From: an uncultured Asticcacaulis sp.
GTDB taxonomy: Bacteria; Pseudomonadota; Alphaproteobacteria; Caulobacterales; Caulobacteraceae
Assembly: GCA_936940865.1 (NCBI GenBank)
Contig: CAKZJB010000226.1
Span: 1 to 43,587 of the forward strand
DNA length: 43,587 nucleotides
Reading direction: 5' to 3'
The position numbers and the translations under genes were made by a program. Positions 32,520 through 40,329 of the stretch are shown here, one piece after another (within the stretch, counting starts at the first letter, position 1; each line of letters starts with the position of its first letter). A model generated the notes under the pieces. That model saw only the letters and a program-made list of their open reading frames with translations. It was not told the origin of the DNA and did not search any database.

Positions 32520-33044
32520 ATGGCCTTCGACCTCGAGAGCTTCGGCGATATCTATCTGGCGCGCCATCCAAGCGAGCGCGAAACGATCGCACGCAGCCTG
32601 GACCAGCTGGGCCTGGTCGGCGACCGCCTCGCCCGGTCCAGCTTCCCGGCCCACATCACCGCCTCGGTCCTGATCCCGCAGGCCAGGAGCCTGCTGGCCA
32701 TCTGGCATCCGCTGCTTCAGGCCTGGATCCAGCCCGGCGGCCACGTCGATCCCGGCGAAACCGTCCTGGAGGCGGCATTGCGCGAAGCGCGCGAAGAAAC
32801 CGGCTTTGCATGCGAATTGATGCAGGACGACGAGGTCCCGTACGATATCGACTGCCTGTTCGTTCCGGCCAACCCGAAAAAGGGCGAGCCCGAGCACTGG
32901 CATGTCGATTTCCGCTACCTTATGCGGCCCGTCGCCGCCGTGGGCGAGCCCGAATTGCCGACCGCGTGCATCCCCCTGAACCAACTCGGCGCCATGAGCC
33001 CGTCCCTGGCGCGGCTGGCCGACAAGATGCTGGCCGGCCTTTGA
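32520..33044 (+). CDS. Nudix hydrolase
   Basis: A 174-residue cytoplasmic enzyme hydrolysing a nucleoside diphosphate linked to another moiety. The Nudix box is complete: Gly74, Glu80, REAREE at 88-93, Gly95, with GGHVDPGETVLEAAL as its first half. The preceding SVLIPQARSLLAIWHPLLQ and following GEPEHWHVDFRYLM fit the fold. The long N-terminal segment (about 45 residues) is seen in Nudix proteins of the NTP-pyrophosphohydrolase type in Proteobacteria. The substrate is not determinable from sequence. Confidence 0.9.
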   Translation: MAFDLESFGDIYLARHPSERETIARSLDQLGLVGDRLARSSFPAHITASVLIPQARSLLAIWHPLLQAWIQPGGHVDPGETVLEAALREAREETGFACELMQDDEVPYDIDCLFVPANPKKGEPEHWHVDFRYLMRPVAAVGEPELPTACIPLNQLGAMSPSLARLADKMLAGL

Positions 33045-33143
33045 CCGATGCCGCGTTTATCGCGGCGACCCCAGTCTCCTCCGGCCTTTTTGCAGCCCCT
33101 TTGCTAGGCTTGCGCCATTCAGGCAAACTGCAAGGAGCATGTC

Positions 33144-33383
33144 ATGGCCACCATAGCCACCCAGGGCAGCAACAATACCGCCGTCGTCGTGCTGACGATC
33201 CTGCTCGTCGCCATCCTGGCCGTCGGCGCCGTCTACCTGATGCAGGACCACCGCACCGGCAGCGAACGCGTCGGCGATGCCGTCGCCGCCCTCCCCCATG
33301 GCGTCGGCAAGGCCGCCGACAAGCTGGGCGATCAGGCGCCGGCGCAAAACGTCAAGCGCAATCTCAGGGACGCCGCGCAGTAA
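33144..33383 (+). CDS. Small single-pass membrane protein, unknown function
   Basis: A 79-residue protein with one strong membrane helix (TAVVVLTILLVAILAVGAVYLM) near the N-terminus. A polar, probably amphipathic tail follows (RVGDAVAALPHGVGKAADKL). AAGGAG lies seven bases before the ATG, and a terminator follows directly after the stop. These features support a real gene despite its size. No family is recognised. Confidence 0.8.
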   Translation: MATIATQGSNNTAVVVLTILLVAILAVGAVYLMQDHRTGSERVGDAVAALPHGVGKAADKLGDQAPAQNVKRNLRDAAQ

Positions 33384-33386
33384 TCG

Positions 33387-33423
33387 AAAAGCCGCCCCGA
33401 TTTGCGTATCGGGGCGGCCTTTT
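33387..33423. terminator. Bidirectional terminator
   Basis: AAAAGCCGCCCCGAT and ATCGGGGCGGCCTTTT form an 11-bp GC stem flanked by A and T runs on both sides. It lies between the convergent stops of the small membrane protein and the hypothetical gene at 33428, and would serve both. Confidence 0.9.
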
Positions 33424-33427
33424 GCGT

Positions 33428-33742
33428 TCAGATCTTCGATATTCGCCGTACGGCCTCGCGATTGCCTTCGGCTGCGGCCGACATGAGTTCGACGGCTTGG
33501 CGCGTCGCCGTCTCGATATCCACGCCGTCCCTGACACTCTCGAGACGATCTTCGAACCAGGCATCGAGGCGCGGCATTTCTCCATCATCAAACAGGGATT
33601 CCGGCGCCAGGGCCAGGGTCACGGCCGTCAGCGCGCGGACCGCGTTGGCCTTTTCAACCGCCTTGCCGCGATAGCGGTTAAATATGCTTTCGACGGTGGC
33701 CGCGAAAGCGGGCAGATCGCTGTTGTCCGTTGGCAATGTCAT
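33428..33742 (-). CDS. Hypothetical protein
   Basis: A 104-residue soluble, mostly helical protein from the ATG at 33742, which follows AAGGG; a TTG two codons earlier is less likely. Sequence blocks include FAATVESIFNRYRGKAVEKA and DVETATRQAVEL-like DIETATRQAVELMSAAAEG. No signal peptide, membrane helix or known motif is seen. It is divergent from the polysaccharide operon, with about 210 bases of shared upstream region. Confidence 0.75.
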   Translation of the reverse strand: MTLPTDNSDLPAFAATVESIFNRYRGKAVEKANAVRALTAVTLALAPESLFDDGEMPRLDAWFEDRLESVRDGVDIETATRQAVELMSAAAEGNREAVRRISKI

Positions 33743-33878
33743 GCGCAACCCTTCATGTTGACGTCAAGGTCAAGCATAGCGCGCCCGTCATAAGAGCGAT
33801 GTTTTGGAACGGCGGCGCTTTCGCAAAATCGGCGGCGTCTCCGGTCCTTAGTCCGCCTTGTCAAAAAAGTGGTGCGCG

Positions 33879-33893
33879 TTAACCGCCCCCTAA
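33879..33893 (+). promoter_or_regulatory. CtrA-like box ahead of the polysaccharide operon
   Basis: TTAA-CCGCCCC-CTAA matches the CtrA consensus TTAA-N7-TTAA except for one base. It lies 61 bases before the hfsE-like ATG. A similar GTTAACGCCCCCCTGA stands before the MaoC gene. CtrA control of cell-cycle genes is established in Caulobacterales; binding here is inferred. Confidence 0.35.
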
Positions 33894-33953
33894 GTGGATT
33901 TTGTTAGGCTATCCGCGCCGGCAAAAGGCCGCGAAGTTGCCTCCAGAAGGGTC

Positions 33954-35462
33954 ATGAACGTCTCCGTCAATGCGCGCACCGTAAGGATGGCCGCCGAAGC
34001 GCCCGGACCGGGCGCCGACCGCCGCGGTCCCTTCCGCCCCGCCCGGCTGGTGTCGGCGCGCGAACGCAAGAGCGGCGACATGTTCGTCCGCCTGTTCCGC
34101 ACCATCGACCGTATCGCGCTTTTCGGCTTTGCCCTGTTCGCCGCCGGCCCGGCCCTGCCCGCCGGCGTTTTCCGCAGCCCGCTCGGCGACATCCTGCCCT
34201 TTATCGCCGCGACGCTCGGCGTCTATGTCCTGCTCGATGCCGGCGCCATGTACCGTTTCGGCCGCAAGGCGCGCCTGTCGCGCCATATCGCCAAGCTGAT
34301 GTGCATATTTGCCTTCGCTTTCGTCGTTGCGGCCTTTGTCAAGCACTTCTCGCCCAACCACGATGTGGTGGTCGAGCGTCTCAAGTTCTGGATGGTCGCG
34401 ACGACGACCTATTTCACGCTCCAGCACCTCCTGTGGTGGCTGATCGTGCGCCGCTGGCGCAGCGAGGGCAAGCTTACGCCATCGATTGTTATCGTCGGCG
34501 CCACGCGTCATGCCGAAAAGCTGATCAGGGCGGCCATCGCCGAACGCAATGTCAACGTGCTCGGCATTTTCGACGACCGCCTGGCGCGTGCCCCGGACGC
34601 CGTGGCCGGCGTCCCCGTTCTGGGCGACGTCCAGGGCCTGCTGGCCCACAAGATCACGCCCTATGTCGACCAGGTCGTCGTCGCGCTCGACACCTCGGCA
34701 AAAACGCGCGTCAAGACGATCGTCGAAAAGTTGCGCGTCCTGCCGAACGAGGTTTCGCTGTTCATCGACGTCGACAACGAAGCCGACGGCCGTGCGGCCT
34801 GGTCGCGCGTCGCCGACATGCCGCTGGCGCGCGTCTCGGGCATTTCCGACGACGAGCGCAAGGCGCTGGTCAAGCGCATCCAGGACCTGGTCATCGGCAC
34901 GGCGGCGCTGATCGTCTTCGCGCCGATCATGCTGGCCGTGGCCATCGCCATCAAACTCGACAGCCCGGGCCCGGTCTTCTTCCGCCAGCGCCGACACGGT
35001 TTCAACAACGAAGCCATCCGCGTATGGAAGTTCCGCTCGATGTACACCCACATGACCGACCACACGGCGGCGCAGCAGGTGACCAGGGGCGACCCGCGCG
35101 TCACGCGCGTCGGCCGCTTCATCCGCAAGACCAGCATCGACGAACTGCCGCAGTTGTTCAACGTCATCAAGGGCGAGATGTCGCTGGTCGGCCCGCGCCC
35201 TCACGCCATCGGCATGAAGACCGGCCCCGATGAATCGGCGCGCCTGGTCGCCGAATATGCCTGGCGCCACCGCATGAAACCGGGCGTCACGGGCTGGGCG
35301 GCCATCAAGGGCTCTCGAGGACCGCTCGACCACGCCGATGACGTGCGCCGCCGCATCGCGCTCGATGTCGAATATATCGAACGCCAGTCTTTGTGGCTCG
35401 ACCTCTATATCATCGCCATGACCATTCCCTGCCTGCTGGGCGACGCCAAGACGGTGCGGTGA
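33954..35462 (+). CDS. hfsE: Initiating polyprenyl-phosphate glycosylphosphotransferase (HfsE/WcaJ type)
   Basis: This enzyme transfers the first sugar-phosphate to undecaprenyl phosphate at the inner membrane. It has 502 residues from the ATG at 33954, with a GTG at 33894 as an alternative. Several N-terminal membrane helices are followed by a CoA-binding-like domain (TPSIVIVGATRHAEKLI, then VPVLGDVQGLL). Another helix (IGTAALIVFAPIMLAVAIAI) leads into the catalytic domain: DSPGPVFFRQRRHG, WKFRSM, TSIDELPQLFNV and SLVGPRPHA. This is the full-length polyisoprenyl-phosphate hexose-1-phosphate transferase layout. The following flippase, GT2 and deacetylase genes match the Caulobacter hfsE-F-G-H order, hence the symbol; another exopolysaccharide is possible. 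A repeat element of about 120 bases separates it from hfsF. Confidence 0.85.
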   Translation: MNVSVNARTVRMAAEAPGPGADRRGPFRPARLVSARERKSGDMFVRLFRTIDRIALFGFALFAAGPALPAGVFRSPLGDILPFIAATLGVYVLLDAGAMYRFGRKARLSRHIAKLMCIFAFAFVVAAFVKHFSPNHDVVVERLKFWMVATTTYFTLQHLLWWLIVRRWRSEGKLTPSIVIVGATRHAEKLIRAAIAERNVNVLGIFDDRLARAPDAVAGVPVLGDVQGLLAHKITPYVDQVVVALDTSAKTRVKTIVEKLRVLPNEVSLFIDVDNEADGRAAWSRVADMPLARVSGISDDERKALVKRIQDLVIGTAALIVFAPIMLAVAIAIKLDSPGPVFFRQRRHGFNNEAIRVWKFRSMYTHMTDHTAAQQVTRGDPRVTRVGRFIRKTSIDELPQLFNVIKGEMSLVGPRPHAIGMKTGPDESARLVAEYAWRHRMKPGVTGWAAIKGSRGPLDHADDVRRRIALDVEYIERQSLWLDLYIIAMTIPCLLGDAKTVR

Positions 35463-35487
35463 TGACAGCCAAAACACGCGCCCTTTT

Positions 35488-35608
35488 CTCCTCCCCATCG
35501 CGAGATGGGGAGGAGGACCCCGAAGGGGTGGAGGGGTCTTCTTTCTTTAGCTTCGCCCCCTCCACCGCTTCGCGGTCCCCCTCCCCACGCCGTTGGCGTA
35601 GGGAGGAG
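35488..35608. repeat. Imperfect inverted-repeat element between hfsE and hfsF
   Basis: The element starts with the perfect 12-bp hairpin CTCCTCCCCATC/GATGGGGAGGAG and ends with the hairpin CTCCCCACGCC/GGCGTAGGGAG (one mismatch). In between, GGGGTGGAGGGG can pair with CCCCCTCCACC, so the whole element folds back on itself. A minimal copy lies at 5201-5229. Its last GGAGGAG (35602-35608) stands 11 bases before the hfsF ATG and is the only visible ribosome binding site. Confidence 0.75.
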
Positions 35609-35619
35609 AAAGACGTCTG

Positions 35620-37083
35620 ATGTTCTTCAAGGGCCTCTGGGGCTATCTGCCCGCCAACATCCTGCAGGGCATCGTCGGCTTCGCCACGCTGATGGTGTTC
35701 ACGCGCGTGCTGACGCCCGAAGCCTACGGGCAATATGCCCTGGCGTTCGGCCTGTCGTCGCTGGTCTACACCCTGGTCTTCACCTGGCTGGAAGCCGCCA
35801 TGGCGCGCTTCTTCATCGCCGAGTCGCGCGACGAAGACGAAGCCCCCGCGCTCTACGGCACCGTATACCGGTTGTTCGCCATCGTCGCCGTGGTCTTTGC
35901 GGTCCTGGCCACGATCGTCCTGCTGGTCTGGCCGTCGACCGGCAGCCTCAAGACCGCGATCGCCATGGCTCTGATGACATTGATCCCGCGCTCCTTGATC
36001 CGCCTGGTCCAGGAACAGCGCCGGGCCGAAGGCCGCGTCGGCGCCGCCTCGATCGTCGACATGATCCAGACCACGGGCGGTTTCGGCCTGGGCGTCTGCT
36101 GCGCACTGATCGGCCTCGGCGGCGCCTCGCCGATCGTCGGAACAGGCCTGATCGCGGCGCTGACCCTGCCCTTCGTTGTGCGCGAAGACTGGGGCCGGGG
36201 GTTACGCGGCCGCTTCGACGGCATCCGCGCGCGATCCTATGCCCGCTACGGCTTTCCGCTGGCGGCCAGCCTGGTTCTGACGCTGGCGCTGTATACGGCC
36301 GACCGGTTCCTGATCGCCGCCTTCCTCAACGAAGCCCAGGCCGGCGCCTACCATGCCGGCTACAGCCTGGCCTCGCGTATCCTCGACGTGCTGTTTATCT
36401 GGTTCGGCGCCGCCGGCACCCCCGCCATGGTCCAGGCGCTGGAAACCGGCGGCGAAGGCGCGTTGAAGGCCACGGCGCGCCAGCAGCTGACAACCATGGC
36501 CTTCGTGCTGTTTCCGGCCGTTGGCGGCCTGATCATGGTCGCGCCGGCGCTCGGCGAAATCGTCATCGGCGAGCCCTTACGCCAACAGGCCCTCAGCGTC
36601 ACGCCGCTGATCAGCCTGGGCGCCCTGTTCTCGGGCCTTAACACCTACTACTTCCTGCAGGCCTTTACCCTGGCGAAGAAGACGCGGCTTCTGGTGGTCG
36701 CCATGGCCGTGCCCGCCGCCGCCAATATCGCCCTGAACCTGGCGCTTATCCCGCCCTTCGGCCTGATGGGTGCGGCCTGGGCCACCGCGCTCAGCTTTTG
36801 TACAGGCCTCGTCGCGTCGTGGCTGCTGGGCCTCGGCGCCCTGCGCCTGCCCGTCGCGGCCGGCGAGCTTTTCATGACCGGCGCCTCCACCCTCTTCATG
36901 ATGGCGGTCGTGTCACTGCTGCCGTCGTGCGGCGGCGTCACCGAACTGGCCGCCAAGGCCGTCACGGGCGGCGCCGTCTATGCCGCCCTGGCATGGATGT
37001 TGAACCTCAACGGCATCCGCGCCGCCGCGGGCCCGCGTTTGGTACAAATCTATCACCGCCTGAGAGCCAAGGTCTTCGCCTGA
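35620..37083 (+). CDS. hfsF: Wzx-like polysaccharide flippase (HfsF)
   Basis: A 487-residue inner-membrane protein with about 12-14 helices of the MOP/polysaccharide-transporter superfamily. It begins YLPANILQGIVGFATLMVFT and TRVLTPEAYGQYALAF, the typical start of Wzx-type flippases. It would move the lipid-linked repeat unit to the periplasm. Translation probably depends on the GGAGGAG inside the upstream repeat. Its TGA stop overlaps the ATG of the glycosyltransferase by one base, indicating coupled expression. Family membership is firm; the holdfast role is inferred from gene order. Confidence 0.85.
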   Translation: MFFKGLWGYLPANILQGIVGFATLMVFTRVLTPEAYGQYALAFGLSSLVYTLVFTWLEAAMARFFIAESRDEDEAPALYGTVYRLFAIVAVVFAVLATIVLLVWPSTGSLKTAIAMALMTLIPRSLIRLVQEQRRAEGRVGAASIVDMIQTTGGFGLGVCCALIGLGGASPIVGTGLIAALTLPFVVREDWGRGLRGRFDGIRARSYARYGFPLAASLVLTLALYTADRFLIAAFLNEAQAGAYHAGYSLASRILDVLFIWFGAAGTPAMVQALETGGEGALKATARQQLTTMAFVLFPAVGGLIMVAPALGEIVIGEPLRQQALSVTPLISLGALFSGLNTYYFLQAFTLAKKTRLLVVAMAVPAAANIALNLALIPPFGLMGAAWATALSFCTGLVASWLLGLGALRLPVAAGELFMTGASTLFMMAVVSLLPSCGGVTELAAKAVTGGAVYAALAWMLNLNGIRAAAGPRLVQIYHRLRAKVFA

Positions 37084-38003
37084 TGAGCATGCCATCGCCT
37101 TTTCGCAATGCCGCCTTCGAACTGGCGCGGCCGGACCTGTCGGTCCTTATCCCCTTCTACCGGGAATCGCCGCTCGACCTCCTGAAGACGCTATCGAGCC
37201 GCGACCCGCACGCCATAGAGATCATCCTGCTCGACGACGGGTCCGGACGCCCGGACATCACGGCCGAGGTTACCGCCTTCATCCAGACCTCGCCGCTGGC
37301 CTGCGAACTGATCACCCTTACGGAAAACGAAGGGCGGTCGCGCGGGCGCAACCGCCTGACAACGGCGGCGCGCGGTGAAACCTTCCTGTTCCTCGATTCC
37401 GACATGCTGCCCGACGACGCCGGCTTTCTCGACCGCTGGCTGTCGGTGGCGCACGAAAAGCCCGCCGTCGTGTTCGGCGGGTTCTCGCTTCTGCAAGCCC
37501 CGCGCGACGCCAAATTCGCCGTCCACCGCCGGATGGCGGGCCACGGCGACTGCCTGCCGGCGTCCGAGCGTTTGAAACAGCCCGAGAAATACGTCTTTAC
37601 CTCGAATCTGCTGGTCCGCCGCGACGTCTTCGACTTCGAAGGCTTCGACCCGAACTTTACCGGCTGGGGCTGGGAAGACGTAGAATGGGCCATGCGCGTC
37701 GCCGCCCGGTACGGCGTCGGCCATATCGACAATACCGCCACCCATATGGGGCTGGATACGGCCGAAACACTTGCCCGCAAGTACGAACAATCGGCCGCCA
37801 ACTTTGCCCGTGTGATCGCCAAACATCCGGACGTCGTCTCGCAATACCCCAGCTACAAGGTCGCCAGGCTCCTGAAAAAGCTGCCCCTGCGCAGCCTGCT
37901 GCGGACGACCGCCAGATCGCTGGCCATGATGCCGTTGCCGGCGGCGATGCGCGCGCGCCTCCTGCGCCTGTATCGCGCCGCCCTTTACGCAGAGGTGGTA
38001 TGA
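37083..38003 (+). CDS. hfsG: Family 2 glycosyltransferase (HfsG-like)
   Basis: A 306-residue GT-A fold enzyme that adds a sugar to the lipid-linked precursor on the cytoplasmic side. It has SVLIPFYRESP at the N-terminus, LLDDGSG (Asp51-52, nucleotide binding), FLDSDMLPDD with the DxD metal site at 105-107, and GWGWEDVEWAMR with the catalytic-base region. The C-terminal 60 residues are basic and hydrophobic (LLKKLPLRSLLRTTARSL) and may attach to the membrane. It overlaps the genes on both sides by one base (TGATG at each junction). The symbol follows the Caulobacter holdfast gene order and is tentative. Confidence 0.85.
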   Translation: MSMPSPFRNAAFELARPDLSVLIPFYRESPLDLLKTLSSRDPHAIEIILLDDGSGRPDITAEVTAFIQTSPLACELITLTENEGRSRGRNRLTTAARGETFLFLDSDMLPDDAGFLDRWLSVAHEKPAVVFGGFSLLQAPRDAKFAVHRRMAGHGDCLPASERLKQPEKYVFTSNLLVRRDVFDFEGFDPNFTGWGWEDVEWAMRVAARYGVGHIDNTATHMGLDTAETLARKYEQSAANFARVIAKHPDVVSQYPSYKVARLLKKLPLRSLLRTTARSLAMMPLPAAMRARLLRLYRAALYAEVV

Positions 38004-38782
38004 TGGAGCCCTATTCCGCCGACCGTTCGCTTTACGGGAAGCTGCGCCGCCGCGTCGCGCGCCTGGTGACGCAAAAGCCCGCCACCCTGTCGGACCTGCG
38101 CCGTCCCCTGCTCACCCTCAGCTTCGACGATGCACCGGTCTCGGCCGCGCGCGAAGGCGCCGCAATTCTCGAAAAGCATGGCGTCCACGGCACATATTTC
38201 ATCTCGACCGGCCTGTCGGGCCAGGACAGCCACCTGGGTGAATACACCAGCGCCGACGATATAAAGGCCCTGCACGCGGCGGGGCATGAAATCGCCTGCC
38301 ATACCCATACGCATATAGATTGCGGCCGCGCCCTGGTGCGCGACATCGCGCAGGAGTTGCAGCGCAACCACGATGCCCTGCGGCTGATTGGCCTGCCTTC
38401 GCCACGCACCTTCGCCTATCCGTACGGCGACGTCTCGCCGGCCGCCAAGGGGCTGCTCCATGACCGCTACCTGGCGTCGCGCGCCCTGCACCACGGCCTG
38501 ATCACCACGGGCAGCGATCTCAACCAGGCGCCGGCCGTCGGTATCGAGGGGAGTTGCGGCGAACAGACCGCCATGACCTGGCTCGACAAGGCGGCAAAGA
38601 CCCGCGACGCCTGGCTGATCCTCTATACCCACGATGTGCGCGAAAGCCCGTCGGACTGGGGCTGCACGCCGGCCGCACTGGACCGCATCATCGACCAGGC
38701 CCGCACCATGGGCTTCGAGATCGTCACCTTCGAAGCCGGCGCCCGCCGCGCGCAAGGTTTGCCGCTCGCCCGCGCCGCCTGA
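38003..38782 (+). CDS. hfsH: Polysaccharide deacetylase (HfsH-like)
   Basis: A 259-residue NodB-homology (carbohydrate esterase 4) enzyme. Motif 1 is TLSFDDAP (Asp42-Asp43), motif 2 CHTHTH (His100 and His104 bind the metal), motif 3 FAYPYGDVS, and a late LYTHDV gives the catalytic His. In Caulobacter, HfsH deacetylates GlcNAc in the holdfast polymer, which is needed for adhesion and cohesion. Position directly after flippase and GT2 genes supports the same role here. There is no clear signal peptide, as for Caulobacter HfsH. It is the last gene of the tightly coupled run; the next ATG is 68 bases away. Confidence 0.88.
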   Translation: MEPYSADRSLYGKLRRRVARLVTQKPATLSDLRRPLLTLSFDDAPVSAAREGAAILEKHGVHGTYFISTGLSGQDSHLGEYTSADDIKALHAAGHEIACHTHTHIDCGRALVRDIAQELQRNHDALRLIGLPSPRTFAYPYGDVSPAAKGLLHDRYLASRALHHGLITTGSDLNQAPAVGIEGSCGEQTAMTWLDKAAKTRDAWLILYTHDVRESPSDWGCTPAALDRIIDQARTMGFEIVTFEAGARRAQGLPLARAA

Positions 38783-38850
38783 TTTCGCGATTGCACACAA
38801 GGGCCGCGCGCTCTAAACAGCGGCGATCTTAAACCAACCTTGCGTGTGTG

Positions 38851-39723
38851 ATGAGCCATCCCGAACTGCTGTCCGGCCTGTCGGCCGTTTGCGGGCAATA
38901 TGATGCCCTGTTCTGCGACATCTGGGGTGTGATCCACAATGGGCGCCAGCACTTCCCGCCCGCCTACGAGGCGTTGAAACGCTTCAAGGCCGAACGCGGC
39001 CCCGTCATCCTGATCTCGAACTCGCCGCGCCCGCGCGACAGCCTGATCGCGCAACTGGAATCGCTGGGCATCATGGAAGACGGCTTTTCGGCGGTAATCT
39101 CGTCGGGAGACGCCACGCGCGAATATCTGCGCGCCTACGCCCCGCGCGGCAAGGCCTGGCGCATCGGCGATCCGCGCGAACAGACGCTGTATGACGCCAT
39201 CGATATCGCGCTCGACGGCACGCCCGAAGACGCGGCCTTCATCTCGTGCACCTCGCCCTACGACGACGAGCACGATACGTTGGACCGCTACCGCGCCGAT
39301 TTCGCCGCCGCCGCCGCGCGCCGCCTGCCGATGATCTGCGCCAATCCCGACAAGGTCGTGCAGCGCGGCGACAAGATCATCATGTGCGCAGGCTCCCTGG
39401 CCGACCTCTACATGGACCTCGGCGGCGAGGCCATCATGGCCGGCAAGCCTTACGCGCCGATCTACGAACTGTGCTACGCGGCGTTGGAGCGACTGACTGG
39501 AAAACCGCACGACAAGAGCCGCATCCTGGCCGTGGGCGACGGCCTGCCGACCGACGTGCTGGGGGCCAACGGGCAAAAACTCGATCTGTTGTTCATCGCC
39601 GCGGGTATCCACGCCGTCGAAGCGACGGATGCCAACGGCCGCCTCGATCCGCTGCTGCTGAAAAACCTGCTCGACACCGAAGGCGCAGAGGCCCGCTACG
39701 TCGCCGACGCGCTTCGTTGGTAA
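38851..39723 (+). CDS. HAD-superfamily class IIA hydrolase (TIGR01459 type)
   Basis: A 290-residue cytoplasmic HAD phosphatase related to NagD. Motif I is FCDIWGVIHNG, with the nucleophile Asp23 and Trp in place of the second Asp, as is normal for this subfamily. It continues with LISNSPRP (motif II), AGKPYAPIYELC (motif III lysine) and GDGLPTDVLGANG (motif IV). The substrate is unknown for the family. A GTG directly before the ATG at 38851 could also start it; no Shine-Dalgarno is obvious. The gene ends immediately against the stop of the convergent acetyltransferase gene with no base between. Confidence 0.9.
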   Translation: MSHPELLSGLSAVCGQYDALFCDIWGVIHNGRQHFPPAYEALKRFKAERGPVILISNSPRPRDSLIAQLESLGIMEDGFSAVISSGDATREYLRAYAPRGKAWRIGDPREQTLYDAIDIALDGTPEDAAFISCTSPYDDEHDTLDRYRADFAAAAARRLPMICANPDKVVQRGDKIIMCAGSLADLYMDLGGEAIMAGKPYAPIYELCYAALERLTGKPHDKSRILAVGDGLPTDVLGANGQKLDLLFIAAGIHAVEATDANGRLDPLLLKNLLDTEGAEARYVADALRW

Positions 39724-40179
39724 CTAGATTTTCCTGCGATAGACGATAAAGCCCGAACGCTCGGCCACCGCGTCATAGACCCGACGCGCCGACGCATTGG
39801 TCTCGTGCGTATGCCAGTAGACCCGGGTTACGCCCTCCGCCTTGGCCGCCGCATAGACCGCCTCGATCAGGGCCCGGCCTATGCCCTGGCCCCGCGCCGC
39901 CTCCGCCGTGAACAGGTCCTGCATATAGCAGGTCCGGTCGCTGGCCGAGGTGCTGAGATGATAGAGATAGTGGGCCATGCCGGTCAGATGGCCATCATTT
40001 TCCGCGACCAGGGCATAGACTGGCGCGGCCGGATCGTGAAAGCGCCGCCAGGTTTCCTCCGTCACGGTACGCGGCAGGGCCGTCCGGCCTGTCCGGCCGT
40101 AAAAGGCGTTATAGCCGTCCCACAGGGGCAGCCACTGGGCAAAATCTCGAGGTTCGGACGGACGCACGACGAAGGCCAT
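39724..40179 (-). CDS. GNAT-family N-acetyltransferase
   Basis: A 151-residue cytoplasmic acetyl-CoA-dependent acetyltransferase. The acetyl-CoA-binding signature is LFTAEAARGQGIGRALIEAV (the R/QxxGxG/A motif), followed by VYWHTHETNASARRVYDAVA and the terminal FIVYRRKI. The whole length and layout fit small GNAT proteins that acetylate a free amine; the substrate is unknown. It is apparently transcribed alone; upstream lies the terminator of cheZ. Confidence 0.9.
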   Translation of the reverse strand: MAFVVRPSEPRDFAQWLPLWDGYNAFYGRTGRTALPRTVTEETWRRFHDPAAPVYALVAENDGHLTGMAHYLYHLSTSASDRTCYMQDLFTAEAARGQGIGRALIEAVYAAAKAEGVTRVYWHTHETNASARRVYDAVAERSGFIVYRRKI

Positions 40180-40234
40180 ATGCCAGCATATCCTTCGACA
40201 CGGCCGCGCTCAAATGAACTCGGACTACAAAACG

Positions 40235-40264
40235 CAAAAACGCGACAGCCCTTCGGCTGCCGCG
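40235..40264 (-). terminator. Terminator after cheZ
   Basis: On the minus strand CGCGGCAGCC and GGCTGTCGCG (one mismatch) surround a GAAG loop and are followed by TTTTT and, further on, TTTTG. It ends the cheY-cheZ transcript about 65 bases after the cheZ stop. Confidence 0.75.
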
Positions 40265-40329
40265 CTTTCGTTACCATCTGTCACCACGGCTCTTCTGGCC
40301 GTACGGCGTCTTTGCTTTTCCTGTTCGGA

